Positions 20,495 to 32,368 of a DNA stretch of 64,000 nt are shown here, in pieces (positions within the stretch are counted from its first letter, which is position 1; every line of letters begins with the position of its first letter). The DNA is taken from contig JAHLKD010000033.1 in the NCBI GenBank assembly GCA_025526935.1, forward strand, positions 310,001 to 374,000. Reading direction: 5' to 3'. Position numbers and translations under genes: made by a program. This DNA is from Cladochytrium replicatum. Taxonomy: Eukaryota > Chytridiomycota > Chytridiomycetes > Cladochytriales > Cladochytriaceae. Below the pieces are notes generated by a model. That model saw nothing but the letters and a program-made list of their open reading frames with translations. It had not been told where the DNA came from and made no database searches.

Positions 20495-23011
20495 CTACTG
20501 AAGCGACTTTACCCACTTGCTATATGTGTTCAAGTACAGCATCATCATCACCTCGTTTTTGGCCGTGTCATAAATGTCCAACCACATATCCCCCGCTTGG
20601 AACTGATTCCGTACCTCGTTCATCATGCGACCTGGCACGTTGAGCTCTTGGTCTGCTCCCCTAACAAAGAATTGCTCATACACTCCCAAATATAGGTCTT
20701 TGAGTGTGTCGGGAACGGGAAAATGTGGGAGCTTTGATGCTCGCGATGCTGGATTAAAGTCCGTCCACCATGGAGGTTCAGGCACATTTGTAAAAGAATG
20801 ACTTCGACGCCCCGCTGGCGACAAAGACCTCGACATCTTCCCAGGCTCTGAAGGTGCGAAATCATCCGCCGCAGTTGGTGCGCTACCATTTCTGCTGTGT
20901 TCAAAGTGAGATCTGTCATGGGAGATAGCAGGCAGGGACCCGAGATCATGTCGGTCGTGCGAAGTTTGTTTGTTCGGGTCTGTTGATTCCCTCCTTCTCT
21001 TTCCCGGTGGATCTTTCGGATTTTCTTCCAGATCATCTTTTGGTGCAGAAGCCTTTGGAAAATGTTTCCGCGCAGCTCTCACTAACGCTCTATATGCCTG
21101 GAAAAACAGCAGAAGCTCTGTAGAAAAATCGCTGGCCGCAAACTTGTGAAGGCTCGCTCGAAGTTGCCGGTCGTTCATCACTCGATAGAAATCCGAAAGG
21201 CTCATTGTTGGCTTAAATAGTTCTTCTCGCGTATTCTCTTCAGTTTCAATAGTTGTCCGCTTTATCATCAATCGACGAGCCATACCATTTCCATTGCTGG
21301 TTCTGTCTGGTCCTTGGTCGCTCTGGTCAAAGGAGTTATCTGATCCGTTTATCGGAGTGATTTTGAGTCGTCCTGCCGCCCTCAGCTGTAGATACGCTCG
21401 AAGGAGGGGATAATATCCAAATAGAGACACCATCAAAACGAATACGATCAGAGTGGTAATGTACAATGTAGAACCCAATCCTGTGGATCCATCTGGAAGC
21501 TCTAGAACCGCCCATATAAACCACCACACAACCATGTAGAAGTTGTAAACCAGAATCACGATCGTCTCGAGCTTGAGTTTGTAGTGATCGCCTTTTTTTC
21601 TCAAGAAGTGAACTGCGGATGGAATTGAAGGGATGAGCATCAACCTTTGGTCACCATAACCCGTCAGACATGCAGGCTTCACAAAGGCAATCGATACTCA
21701 CAGGTCCAAGATCGACCATATATGTATCGCCGGTCCAGCGCAGATGTGTTGTGAAGTTGAGATTGTTCTACAGCCTCTTAGGCCCGGATCAAAGAGCGCG
21801 GTTATGGTGACGCCAGTGACCACAATCGCCAAAGAGCCAACCAGAATCCAGTGAAGTGTCCGGTCACTGATAACAACTCGATACATCCAAGTCAAGTATC
21901 CATCAAACAAGCGTCGAAGCAGCGCGCGCGATTTGACACTCTTGGAGTTCCCTTCTGCTCGCTGCTCCTTCCAGTGTACCCCCATCGATGGGGAGTTAAC
22001 ACCAGGGTCGGCTGGTGACGGTGGCTCTTCCGGACCGGTGCTCCACTCAGGAGGAATGGCAACATTGTCGTTCTCAGCGGAGAGCTTCTCTGGTACGTTG
22101 GAGCCTGTAGAAACTCGCACAGCACTAATCGCTTGAAGCGAGTTTGAATGCGTTATCGGATGCACCTTTTTAAGATCCAGCCGGGGAACACGGAGAGAAG
22201 ATGGATCGCCGGCTTTTATCCCACTGGCGGAAACCATGCTGATTCTCGTTGGGTGAATAGACGTTGTTCGTGTTTCCCCCCATGGATCTTGTGTGGAAGG
22301 CTCACCATCGTCGGGTAAAGGCGGAAATAGTGACAAATCACTGGTCTGGCCTACATCGTTAGAAGGGACCATAAGAGACTGGTTTTTTTGAGCCGATGGA
22401 TCGCCATTGACTTTTGTGAGTGACAAGTGGCCCCGAAGCATCATGGCAGGGTCATCTTCATGTCCGTGGGTAATCCCTTGGATGTGAATAGTAAATGAGC
22501 TGGTGCTCGAATTTCCTTCGATTTGTGTGTTGACTTCTTTGTGCTCCCATCCGTTTCCCATCTTCTGCTGTGTCAAGCGAAGGTTGATGTTGTGCTGATG
22601 GTGATGGGTCAATACACTGAGCCGAAGTAGTTTCAATGCACCTGGCATGAACAACAGCAAATAGGTGCAGTTGGTAAGAGCCCAAACGAAACAGCATGGG
22701 AACCCAAGGTGATCTTCAAAAATTGAGGGTTCAGACAACAATAAGCCTGATGCGAACCGCATTCACTCACTTAACAACAACACCTGGAGTGCTATCATCA
22801 TCCATCCAAAAACAAAGGTGATGGTGAGGACCAAGCTTCTGACTACGATCTCAGGTTGGTGTCGAAACCAAACGAGCCCGACGATGCTGATCAACCCGTA
22901 CGCTTCGAGTATTGCGAAGACAATGACATATATCTTAAGTTCTGATCCAGTTGGGGATCCAGCTGCTGGTGGCGGAGGAGAATTACTTTGCCAGTTCAAA
23001 GACTGATTCAT
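20495..23011 (-). CDS. Seven-helix receptor with C-terminal RGS domain
   Basis: Three exons (about 23011-22765, 22715-21705 and 21645-20495) joined at VLLLNHLG and ILDLLMLIP, about 800 residues. Helices, in order: IYVIVFAILEAYGLISIVGL, LVLTITFVFGWMMIALQVLL, CCFVWALTNCTYLLLFMP, then a polar insert of about 250 residues, then LHWILVGSLAIVVTGVTITA, a weaker fifth segment, IVILVYNFYMVVWWFIWAVL and LYITTLIVFVLMVSLFGYY. An RGS-type region follows (LSDFYRVMNDRQLRASLHKF, STELLLFFQAYRAL, with a Ser-rich insert, then DTLKDLYLGVYEQFFVRGA, MWLDIYDTAKNEVMMMLYL). Such hybrids sense a ligand and speed GTP hydrolysis on G-alpha. The long third-to-fourth helix loop is unusual. Class is firm; ligand and G-alpha partner are unknown. 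Confidence 0.85.
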
Positions 23012-23278
23012 ATCGACGACTGTGACTGTGAATATTTGAACCGAAAACCGCTGTTTCTTTTCCGATCGTTGAAGATTGGCTGTGATCAGACAATGGTCGC
23101 AGGGCCAATCACTATGGTCGAAAGGCCCTTACCGCACGGCACATTTCAGAGATTTGAACTAAGCGCTACAGGTCGTGGCCGAAGGTCTTAAAATCACACG
23201 GACAAACATCCAAATCACTCGCTTTTGGGAAGGAATCGCTGTTTTAATACGAAAAAAAATTGGTACACTTGGGTCGTT

Positions 23279-25674
23279 TCACGGTTTTAGCTGATGCGCT
23301 GTTGCTGATTAAAACATGGTTGCTCCTACCAACCCGTTGAAACGAAGTTGATGACATCCATCGCTCTCTAGCTTACCTGTGTATCCTCCGTCTTGATTCC
23401 CCACCATCAACTTCGGCGAATTGTCCTTGTGCTTGAACGTGAATCCGACGAACGCAGCCCTCATCGTCCTCGATCCCTTCGACGGTGCAGCATCGTCTCC
23501 CCCGTCTTCTCCTTTGCCTTTTCCTTTCGTCTCCTCTGCTTCCTTTCGCGCAACCTCATCTTCCAAGCGATTCTTACGGTCTATTACCTCTTTGTACATT
23601 GCCATGGCCTTCTCGGATTCGAAATCGTCAAAGTATCGGGTATCAGCTTCGTCGGATAGGCTTGGAATGAACGGTGGTGACGGGCCGTCTTCCGTGCGGA
23701 GGGAGTCGAAATGGAAGGGGTGTTGTGGTGCGGTGCTCTTTCCGCCTGGAAGTGCGCCAGGCTTGGAGAAGAAGGGGTGATTTTTGTACTGGTTGGGAGA
23801 TGCGTATCGATTTTCTGCGTCGGTGATTAAGCTAGAGAAATTGATCAGCAAAACCCACAAACAAATCGAAGACCTTGATATACTTGGTTATCAAGCCCCA
23901 CGCTTCGTCCGACAAGTTGAACTCGAGATCCTCTCCTACGTACAATGGGCGCTCGAGGACCTTCTTCCAGTGATAAACGTTGACCCAAACGTCATCAGTC
24001 TTCGAAGCAGTGAATGGTGGGTAACCTAAAGTACACTCTCGTAAGTTTCAACGAGATGATAAACAAATGGACGGACATACCGGCAAGGCACTCGAACAAA
24101 ATGCAACCCAAAGACCAGTAGTCTACCGCTAGACCGTATCCGTTTTCGCTGTTCGTCAACACTTCAGGAGCCATGTAATCTGGCGACCCGACCAGCGAAA
24201 ATGCCTGAATGTTAATTGAGCATTTGAACTCCCCGAAAACAGCTTACTGTAACTTTACCCGCATCTCCTCCTGTCTGAAAGATTTGTACATCGACTTTCG
24301 TCTCATGCTTGTCATCGAATCTGGCACCGGCGCACCCTTCACCAGCTCCAACTTGAGACGGAGTGCTTCTATACACTCCTTGCTGATCTGTCCACGGCTC
24401 AACCCGAAGTCTGTAAGCTTGACGTGGCCGCCCCCGTCGATCAAAAAGTTTTCGGGCTTGAGATCGCGGTGGATGAAACCAAGACGGTGAAGCTCGGCTA
24501 CGCCCATGAACATTTCTCCAAGATAGAACCGGGCGTGAGGCTCGCGGAGAACACCGAAGTTGTTCAGGAGTGTGCGCATGTCACCGCCGGGTACGTACTC
24601 CTGTTCAATATGTTTGAGACATTTGTTCACGCAAAAAGGGAAGAAGATAATCGTACCATGGCGAGATATACGTGGTCGGTATCTTGGAATGCATACAGAA
24701 GCTTCACGAGCCATTCTGTGCTTGTGCGAGTGAGGATATCTCGTTCGGTCAATATGTGCTGGACTTCGCCGAGCTTGTGGAGGAGACGCTTGCTCATTTT
24801 CTTCAGGGCACAGAGCTCTTTCGAGTCTTTGTTCCGAGCCAAGTACACCTAATGAGATCATATCAGCCAAAGCGTTCACCAACTTAAATCAGAGACGTTA
24901 CCTGCCCGTAACCACCCTGTCCAACTTGAGTGATAATGTGGAAGTTGGATACGCTAGTACGTGTGCGGCGCTTTCGCAAGTACGCCCGTTCTTTCCCACA
25001 AAAGACCTTCCACTGTTTCTCCGACTCTTCTGAAGATACCTGTATTTTTTGACATAAGATGGACTGGTCGCTCAATCTCTGGGCTCAATCACTCACCTTG
25101 CTGTCTTTCGCTCGTGCTTTGAAGGCTTCCGTTCTTTGTTTCCGTTCGCCAAGGTACGTCAGCAGGTCGAAGTAATAGTCGTAGAAAACTACAATCGTGA
25201 GATGCTCAGTCACACAAAACAATCAAACTCTCCCGATTCCATACAGATGTTGGCCATGGTGCACCTTCTCACCGTCGCAGCGGAGACAGGTGTGTCCTCC
25301 ATCCGAATCATCCTTCCCAAAGTCGAATCATCGCTTTCGGCCGCGCGCATTGCCGGTGATCGTGAATCTTCCTCGTCTTCCGAGCCCAACCTTGACGACG
25401 TGGGGCTACCGTGATGAGGCGACTGCTGCTGCCCCCGTGATGCTTGTATCTGCTGCACAGTTGGCCGTGGAGGAATCGGAGGAGCCCCAATTCCGTTCCT
25501 CTCGGCTGCAGGTGCTGCGGATGTAGATTGATCCGGGCCATTACGAGCGACACTGACAGGAATCTTGCTCTTTTGGGTGATGGTTGGGTTTGTGGTTTGG
25601 ATCTCAGACGGCTGGACAAGGAACGATTTTGTCGAAGAAGTTGAGTTCCTGCGTGCGGAGGGTGCAGAGTCCAT
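23279..25674 (-). CDS. DBF2: NDR/LATS-family kinase, Dbf2/Sid2 type
   Basis: A multi-exon gene from ATG 25674. A disordered Ser/Pro-rich leader (~140 residues) is followed by the Mob-binding region ([25 protein letters not shown]), then the kinase: [12 protein letters not shown] glycine loop, CALKKMSKR lysine, [25 protein letters not shown] catalytic loop, TDFGLS, an activation-segment insert, then [16 protein letters not shown]. The activation segment and QVGQGGYGQ are closest to budding-yeast Dbf2/fission-yeast Sid2, terminal kinases of the mitotic-exit/septation network that act with Mob1. The C-terminal tail includes a long charged insert (EEADTRYF region, [12 protein letters not shown]). 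A GTAAGC site near the end suggests a last small exon ending at 23279-23281; without it the stop is at 23309. The hydrophobic-motif Thr was not confidently placed. Confidence 0.9.
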
Positions 25675-27210
25675 GCTTTACACGATTACCGATTACCGCC
25701 CCACTCAGAGAAGTGTTCTTCTATTTAACTAAAACACGCGACGCGTCCCAACATGTGCGCCACACCAACATGTCGAGACTGTGTCAGATATGTCTCGAGA
25801 TATAGAGATATGTGTCGTAATGGGGCATGGTCGCAGTGCTGTGGGGGGCCGAATTCTCGACGGACTCGAGCATTCCCTGCGACAGGGCCTAGAGGAGTGT
25901 CGGCGATATGAAGTCAATCACTTACCAGGCTTTCGTCTGGTCAGCGGCATTCCGCGCTCGCTTCTAGGCTCGCTCATTCGTCGGATACCCCTTCATTTCC
26001 AGAGCTGCACCAAATGCCTCTCATGATGCTCTGCATGTGTGACTTCAGTGTCTAAACGTTAAAAATCTTCACAAGCTTCAAGCAAGTCGAGTGCTCGGAA
26101 GAATTGTAATGCAAAATTTTGATAGATTACATCACAAAGATATGCTGAGAGGCTCGAGTATGCACTGGACATCATCCCTGATAAACGTTTAAAGCCGCTC
26201 ATGGAAGTGGTAAAATCGTGGGGCCATCTGACGTTATTGAGCTACATGGATCACTGGACGGAGTAAGATTTCTTTGCTGTTCGTAGCAAATAAACCGACA
26301 TGACATGCATGCTTGGTGAGTTAATGCCCTTAACGCTACCCTCTAAACTTATGGGCGGACAGTTCCCCATTTAAAGGTTAAGAGATTTAACCCAGAGTGG
26401 GGTGGAATGCGCGAGCTCGAGCTAAGCAATATGGTAAAGTCGGATGCCGAGACTCCGCTGATTCTTGGAGTTGCGAAGCAGGTGGAGGATCCACTCCAAC
26501 CGGACGGCAAGGTAGACATAGATGGCGGTTCCGCCATTCAATGTTCCAGACTGTCCTATATGCGCGCGCGGAGCCCACAACTTCTCCCAAGGCGATCGAT
26601 CTGGACACCGTGTTCCAAGGAGAGGCAGGAAGAGTCTCGCGCACTGCCCGGTATTCCACCATAAAGTTTCATTGTTTTCTCGCGATCCTCGGAAGCTGTT
26701 TCATCGTTTTCTCGCGAACCTCGGAAGTTGACCGTACCCGGAGTTCCGAAGCCCACTGTTCTGTTCGTTGGACCAGCAGAAGCAACTTTCGAAGCGGTGG
26801 ACAATTCGGAGGCATTAGTTGTGGTTGGATCGTCACTCACGGTCTATGCGCTTAGATCATTAGATCAGACCGATGGTCTCTCAAACAAATATCACAAAAT
26901 TAATGAATGGTGTGGCAATATTTTCTAAAATAGGGAAAGGAATATTGGCCACTCAATCCGGGCCAAATACAAACCAGAATTAGCAGAGATGGGCGATTGG
27001 TTTTGGCAATTGGAGCAACAGGCAAACCAAAAAGCAAGTGTATATTATTACGGCTATTGTAGCGATGCCGCTTCAATGCAAACAACAGACACACACAATT
27101 CCCACGCTTCAATCAATCACAAAGAGAAGTTCCGTTGTGAACAATCAGGGAGGAAACCATATATATTTCGGATTCCACGAAGCTTCTGATGCTATCCGAA
27201 ACCGTTCCAG
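25675..27210. other. Long divergent intergenic region
   Basis: This 1.5-kb gap lies between the kinase start (minus) and Erg1 start (plus). Bases 25760-25815 carry overlapping copies of a tctcgagata/gagatat word. Bases 26680-26730 repeat a ttttctcgcgatcctcggaag-like word twice, about 29 bases apart. Frames of 60-150 codons occur on both strands, but none has introns, motifs or codon bias like the real genes. It probably holds two promoters. Confidence 0.35.
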
Positions 27211-29513
27211 ATGTCTCAAACAGATGCCGAACCAGCTTTATGCACTAACGAGGTGCAAAACATTGGCGCACTCTTTGCAAAGCTCAGGGTTTCTGAACTA
27301 ATCGAAAAGGTAAAGCGTTGAGCCAGATAATCGACGATTTTGTTTTTGATCTCAATTGTATTTAGAACTATGAGGTCCGAGATGATTTATGGTCCCATCT
27401 CCAGTTGACCGACTTTCTGCAGGTTGTGATCATCGGAGGAGGAGTGGTAGGAGCAGCAACTGCCGCTGCCCTTGGACGTGATGGACGTAAAGTGCTCCTA
27501 ATTGGTAAGAGAATCACCATGGGATCACACTGGGTGTTCAGGTTCGTCTTCCTGCTTTGAGAGCGAGATTGGGCGGAACCCGACAGGATTGTCGGAGAGC
27601 TCTTACAACCAGGTGGAATCAAAGCCCTGGAATCTCTTGGACTTTCAGGTGGAATAATTCTTCTCAGTGCTTAGACTCTTTCTCACATTCATCCTCCAGC
27701 TTCCATTGAAGGGATAGATGGAATTCTAACCGAAGGCTACGCCATCATGCGCGGAAAAGAAACAGTTGTGCTGAAGTACCCCGAAGATCTTAGTCCCAGA
27801 GCGGGAGTCGCATTTCATCACGGACGCTTCGTCACAAACCTGCGGCGAGCCGCGTTGGAGACCCGGAAGTAAGAAAAGTCGTGAATCGGGCAGTCATGAT
27901 TAGGTCACTCATCGTGCTCCTTAAGTGTTCATGGTGTTCAGGGGATAGCCACCGAGCTGATCAAGTGCCCTGAGACTAATCGTGTGATCGGAGTCCGCGG
28001 TATATCCAGCCACGACGGTGACCTGGAGTCCGGGGAAAATCAAAAAAAGGTCTGGGAGGTGAGAAACTCACTATGTCTATTTAGCGAGAGTATCAAAGTG
28101 TCAACTTGCTGCTCCTAGGTCTATGCGCCGCTAACCATAGCGGCGGATGGGTGTTTCTCTCGCTTCCGAAACGAGTTTGTCCCGAAATCAAACGTAGAGG
28201 TTAAATCCCATTTTGCAGGGTGAGCACCAGAAATCACACTCTCGAATTTTGCTGCACAGTAATGTGACACTCCTCGTGCAGATTGATTCTCACGGACTGC
28301 CCCCTGCCTCATCCTAATCACGGCCATGTTATCCTTGCAGAACCATCACCGGTGCTTCTATACCAGGTAAGTTCCCATTTTTAAATCAAAACGGTATTAA
28401 TGAGCATGCTTTATAGATTGGGTCGCGCGACACTAGAATACTTGTAGACATCCCTGGCAAAGTCAAAATCAACGTAAGTGCCTGGAGTTCACACCTAAAA
28501 CCTGTTGTTATGTATTTGAATTTTATAGCGCTACATGCGAGAGAATGTTTATCCCCAGCTACCAGAGCAGATCCAGGTATCTGTGCAGAAGCAAGAACTC
28601 AATTCGTTCTTGAATTCCATTCTTTTGTGACCCAGGGCAAGTTTATAGAAGCACTGGAGTCCAACGGTATTCGATCTATGCCAAATTCCTGGCTTCCCCC
28701 GACGCTCCAAAAGCAGGAAGGTTTGATCCTGATTGGCGATGCCATGAACATGCGCCATCCTCTTACTGGGGGTACGTAATTCGCATTCGAGGGGATCGAC
28801 ATTTTGAATTCATTCACATTTTCAGGGGGCATGACGGTGGGTCTGTGGGATGTTGTTCACATACGTTCGCTCTTGCGACAGTTTCCCGAACTTTCATCTG
28901 CTGAGCCGTCAAAAATCCTTCTCAGGATGCGGACAGAGCATTTCAGCAACCGCCGTCCACTCGCCTCCGTGATCAATATCACGGCCATGGGGCTGTACGG
29001 AATGTTTGCGGCTGGAGATGGTATGCTTCTGGTTTGAAACAATAGCGCCGCATTCTCACTCAGGCTGAACTCAAGATCCGCAAGCCAGCATCTTGAAAGA
29101 AACTATGTTCAACTACCTAAAGAACGGTCAGAAAGCCTCATTTGCACCAATGGGGCTGCTTGGAGGGTACACAAACAAAATACTTCAGCGAACGTTCTGA
29201 CGGGATTCCTTGTTTTTGTAGCTTGATTCCTTCTCGCTACACACTTTTTGTGCACTTCTTCGCAATCCTATTCTCAAGCACGAAACTTGGTTTCTCCAAA
29301 ACGTTCCGCCGCGTCGAGTGGGAAATTGACGGCCACGACCCGAAAGAAGTAGACTCGACTGAGGTTCCGAACAATCACATGTTTGCGCCGATTCGTCAAG
29401 CCTTTTCGGATGCGATGTTACTTCCATTCGCGCTTCTCCAAATTGTACTTGTTCTTTTTAGCGCTCTTAAGCTCATGATCCCGGTTCTCTCGAAGGAGCT
29501 CTTCACTTTGTGA
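27211..29513 (+). CDS. ERG1: Squalene epoxidase (squalene monooxygenase)
   Basis: A plus-strand gene with about ten short introns from ATG 27211 (exon 1 is 27211-27309). The FAD-binding start is VVIIGGGVVGAATAAALGRDGRKVLLI; then LLQPGGIKALESLGL, IAADGCFSRFR, ILTDCPLPHPNHGHVIL, the family mark LIGDAMNMRHPLTGGGMTV (split by an intron after TGG), LRQFPE, NRRPLASVINITAMGLYGMF and LKNGQKASFAPMGLL. The C-terminus ends in a hydrophobic segment typical of the ER anchor. The enzyme oxidises squalene to 2,3-oxidosqualene, using FAD, NADPH-derived electrons and O2, the first oxygen-requiring step of sterol synthesis and the target of terbinafine. All key motifs are intact. Exact inner splice sites were not all fixed. 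Confidence 0.93.
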
Positions 29514-30965
29514 ATTTGCACAAAAAAGGCTAGTTCAATGCTTCTCCCTGCCATTTCATGCTGCCTTTCGATTTCCTGTTTTACTTACTTTTGAGCATCT
29601 AAGACTGAAACTTTCACCATTTGCTTTTTGCTTTTGCCAATTTTGCTCGCCTCTTAGTATTTTGTTCTGTACCCATATGGCTTCTTGTATTTCGCTCACT
29701 TCTATGTGATTCTGTTAAGGCACAAAATATTTGAACCTTAATTTTGAATATCTCAAAGCATCACATTTTCGCAAAGTACAAGTGATCCCTAAGTCCCAGC
29801 TGGATCTTCATTCACCTCTCAGCCACCCCGAATCGACATCAGTGTCCTTAATTCAACAAAACCCTCTGTACACCGGAATGGGTATGTTGAGACCCCAGCC
29901 CCTTTCTCGCGATGGCCTTTCTCACCAGCTGAATAATAAAATAAGGCTTAAAGAATCATCATTCAGGACACAAACTCATCCCAATGTTTATAGCACCCAG
30001 CACATTGCGGTTCCATACCTTGCCAAAGTACTCGAAACTGATAACCGCATAGATAATTTCTCCTAGCCGACACGATGCGTCAGCCTCCTCTCGTAGATTT
30101 TTCAGCAATCTTTGTACAACAGCTTATAAAGACAGACATTCAAAGATCTCATTCTTGCTGTACCTTTCTGCCTCATGGCATTCACACCTACATACTTGGG
30201 ATTTGAGGTATGTTGGGATTGGTCGAGGCGAAGTATGGGCGGAGTATTCAGGCAAAGCCATTGTGTCACTTTGACTACATGGCGAGACAAAGTTAGAACA
30301 TTCATTATTACGTTTTTGTTTACTTCTCGTTTATTGTTCCAACCTTGATTCACGGAAGGTTGGAGGGTTGTTTCACCCGCACTTGTTTAAGTACAAGTTT
30401 TTCCCTATCAATAAACTCTTTGGTACTCTACATTGGGTCACTGTCTGCAGTATCGTTTAAACAATCTCAAGCGCATTGTAAAGAGCTTACCCACCAACAG
30501 GTACGCATAGCCTGCATTCTAACAAGGTATTCATCAACACCTATAAGTCCTGATACCAGCCTATGCTTTTCAATCACTTTCCAAAACCATCCTACAGGCA
30601 CTGGAGCCACATGCAGGTTCTTCCTGACTTCGGCTCTGGTGATAAAGCCAGCCCCATTCCCAAGTCAAACAAAGTTGCGCTTTTCTGGCTCCCTGCTATT
30701 CCATGCTTAGAAAAAATGTGAGAAAAGATGGCTAAAAAGATCAGCCAAAATTGCAGATTGCTTGTACGGACCAGCAGCATGCGTATGATTCTGTTGTGAT
30801 TCAGTACTCAAATGCCGCCCCTCGATGGCCCACCTTGTCGACAAAAAACACCAATTCCCAGAGAAGCTGCTCGTAATCCTTGTGGCAACTTGGTGGGTTC
30901 GAAACCTGGAAGGTTTCTCATGTTAGACTGCATATCGAGAATCCACCTTTCCAATTTACCCAATC
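29514..30965. other. Intergenic stretch, no supported gene
   Basis: This is the 3' flank of Erg1 followed by AT-rich sequence. The longest frames (29731-30066 and 30345-30710, plus) lack codon bias, motifs and splice context. A GGTTCGAAACC word near 30897 is not part of a tRNA. I found nothing else before the gag-like stretch. Confidence 0.35.
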
Positions 30966-31216
30966 TCAGTTCTTAACTTGAACTTGTTGGATAATGTTGT
31001 CCTTTGGAGGATTAAATAAAAAGATTTTAGTGAGAAGTTCCTCAGCCATATGCCGACTACCCATTTGGAGAACTGAAGTAATCCTGTCGGCCACCAATTC
31101 ATCAGTTTCAACATATTGACCAATGTCGGTGTCTCGAGAGCAATATGTCACGTTCGCGATGAATAGAGTGGCATCAGCTGAAATCCATGGCAGCCCCACT
31201 GGATGTTGTATCTAAG

Positions 31217-31390
31217 CATCGGCGGGTTTTTGGGTCTTTCGGGTCGGGTCTGGGTCAATTTACCAAATAAATGTACCCGATCCGATAGCCAGGTTTTCAG
31301 GAAAATTTTTCGGGTCGGATCCAGGTCGGGTATCAGGTCCAGTAGCAAAACCCTTTTCTGGTCAAGATTCAGACCCGAGCAAACCCGATG
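31217..31390. mobile_element. MITE-like element with GGGTCGGGT-type inverted ends
   Basis: This 174-base stretch begins catcggcgggtttttgggtc and ends with the near reverse complement (gacccgagcaaacccgatg). CATCGG/CCGATG sit at its limits and cgggtc words are scattered between them on both strands. No coding frame is convincing and no clear target duplication is seen, so a non-autonomous DNA transposon is likely but not proven. Confidence 0.4.
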
Positions 31391-31422
31391 TGATTAGGAA
31401 GCTAAAAACAAAGCTATTGTTC

Positions 31423-31598
31423 TTTCTGTCCAGGCGGACACTTTCCAAGAAGACGCAATATAAGTTTTGTATCAAACAATTTGTATCACAACAGACATCG
31501 AGGCATGTATTTTCTGTCCACGCGGACACTTTCCAAGAAGTCACAACATAAGTTTTGTAACAAACAATTTCTACCACGACAGACCTCGAGATCAACAA
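31423..31598. repeat. Two tandem copies of an 88-base unit
   Basis: The words tttctgtcca-gcggacactttcc, aagttttgta-caaacaattt and gacagac-tcgag recur 88 bases apart. The two units are clearly similar but not identical. They lie inside the decayed repeat cluster. Confidence 0.8.
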
Positions 31599-31655
31599 AA
31601 AACTAGCTCAGGCATCTGTAAAACCACCATGGAAGTGTTGCCAGGTTGCTTGGAC

Positions 31656-32033
31656 TGTTGGACACTGTCCTGTTCCCTATAAGTAAATATTATTGTTTTT
31701 ACTACATAGTGCTTCAATCAGACCATGGATCTTTGTTTTTAAACAGGAACAAAGAATACCGTTCGACTGATGAAACGCATAATGTACGTAATATTACCAT
31801 ATTTGGTAACCACATAGAAGTCACCTAAGTGCTTTTCCACCTTCATAAAATGCATATTACTCTACCTTAGTAAACAATTGTTATCGCCTGAACAATTATA
31901 ACCAACATGTCTCTCTGCATCCCGCATAGAGAACTCCTGGACGTCTCCAGTCTATCTGTTATGTCGTAGTTTGTTATGTGTATTGTTGTTAAAGTGACTA
32001 ATAATAAAGTCCCGTAACGTTCATAATCCAACA
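31656..32033 (-). mobile_element. LTR-like fossil (copy 2), empty-site relative of copy 1
   Basis: The ends TGTTGG and CCAACA form a perfect 6-base inverted repeat over 378 bases. The body matches the reverse complement of 16243-17018, except that it lacks the 405-base insert and shows a single TATTC where the insert sits in copy 1. No target duplication is seen. Confidence 0.7.
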
Positions 32034-32368
32034 TATACGAATGCATCATGACCAAAATCTAAGCAAAAGCAGTACCAAAAATGTTTCAAAAATAATGAAG
32101 AAAAAAGAAGGAAGGTGTCTTGATCAACGGACCAAAGCACACCGGCCACGAAACAGAAGTTTTCTAATAGGATAGAAGAGGAAAGACCCTTCGCGCAATC
32201 GACCAAACACGGTCGAGTAATGGTCGGCAATTAACCCAAACTATGTCAAACGTGAACAAAAACCATTCGACAAACTGAATCATACACGGAGAAACATCTC
32301 CCCCAAAGTTAACCATACACCTGCAGGGTTCAAATGTGTCCATGGTCGTGCATACGACTCTTCCAAAA

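Larger units (their letters stand above)
30966..32033 (-). mobile_element. Decayed LTR-retrotransposon remnant (probably Ty1/copia group)
   Basis: Read on minus, an LTR (32033-31656) is followed by unclear sequence and then a ~78-codon stretch ending at 30966. Its residues (for example GQYVETDELVADRITSVL and EELLTKIFLFNPP) resemble the helical core of copia gag proteins. The element is broken and most of its internal part is missing. A MITE-like insert and a tandem repeat lie between the parts. It looks old. The LTR is well supported by its relative at 16243-17018; the gag reading is tentative. Confidence 0.45.

Noticed and set aside
30890-30920. GGTTCGAAACC resembling a tRNA T-loop
   Set aside because: No matching A box or stems in the flanks; it is a near-palindrome by chance.
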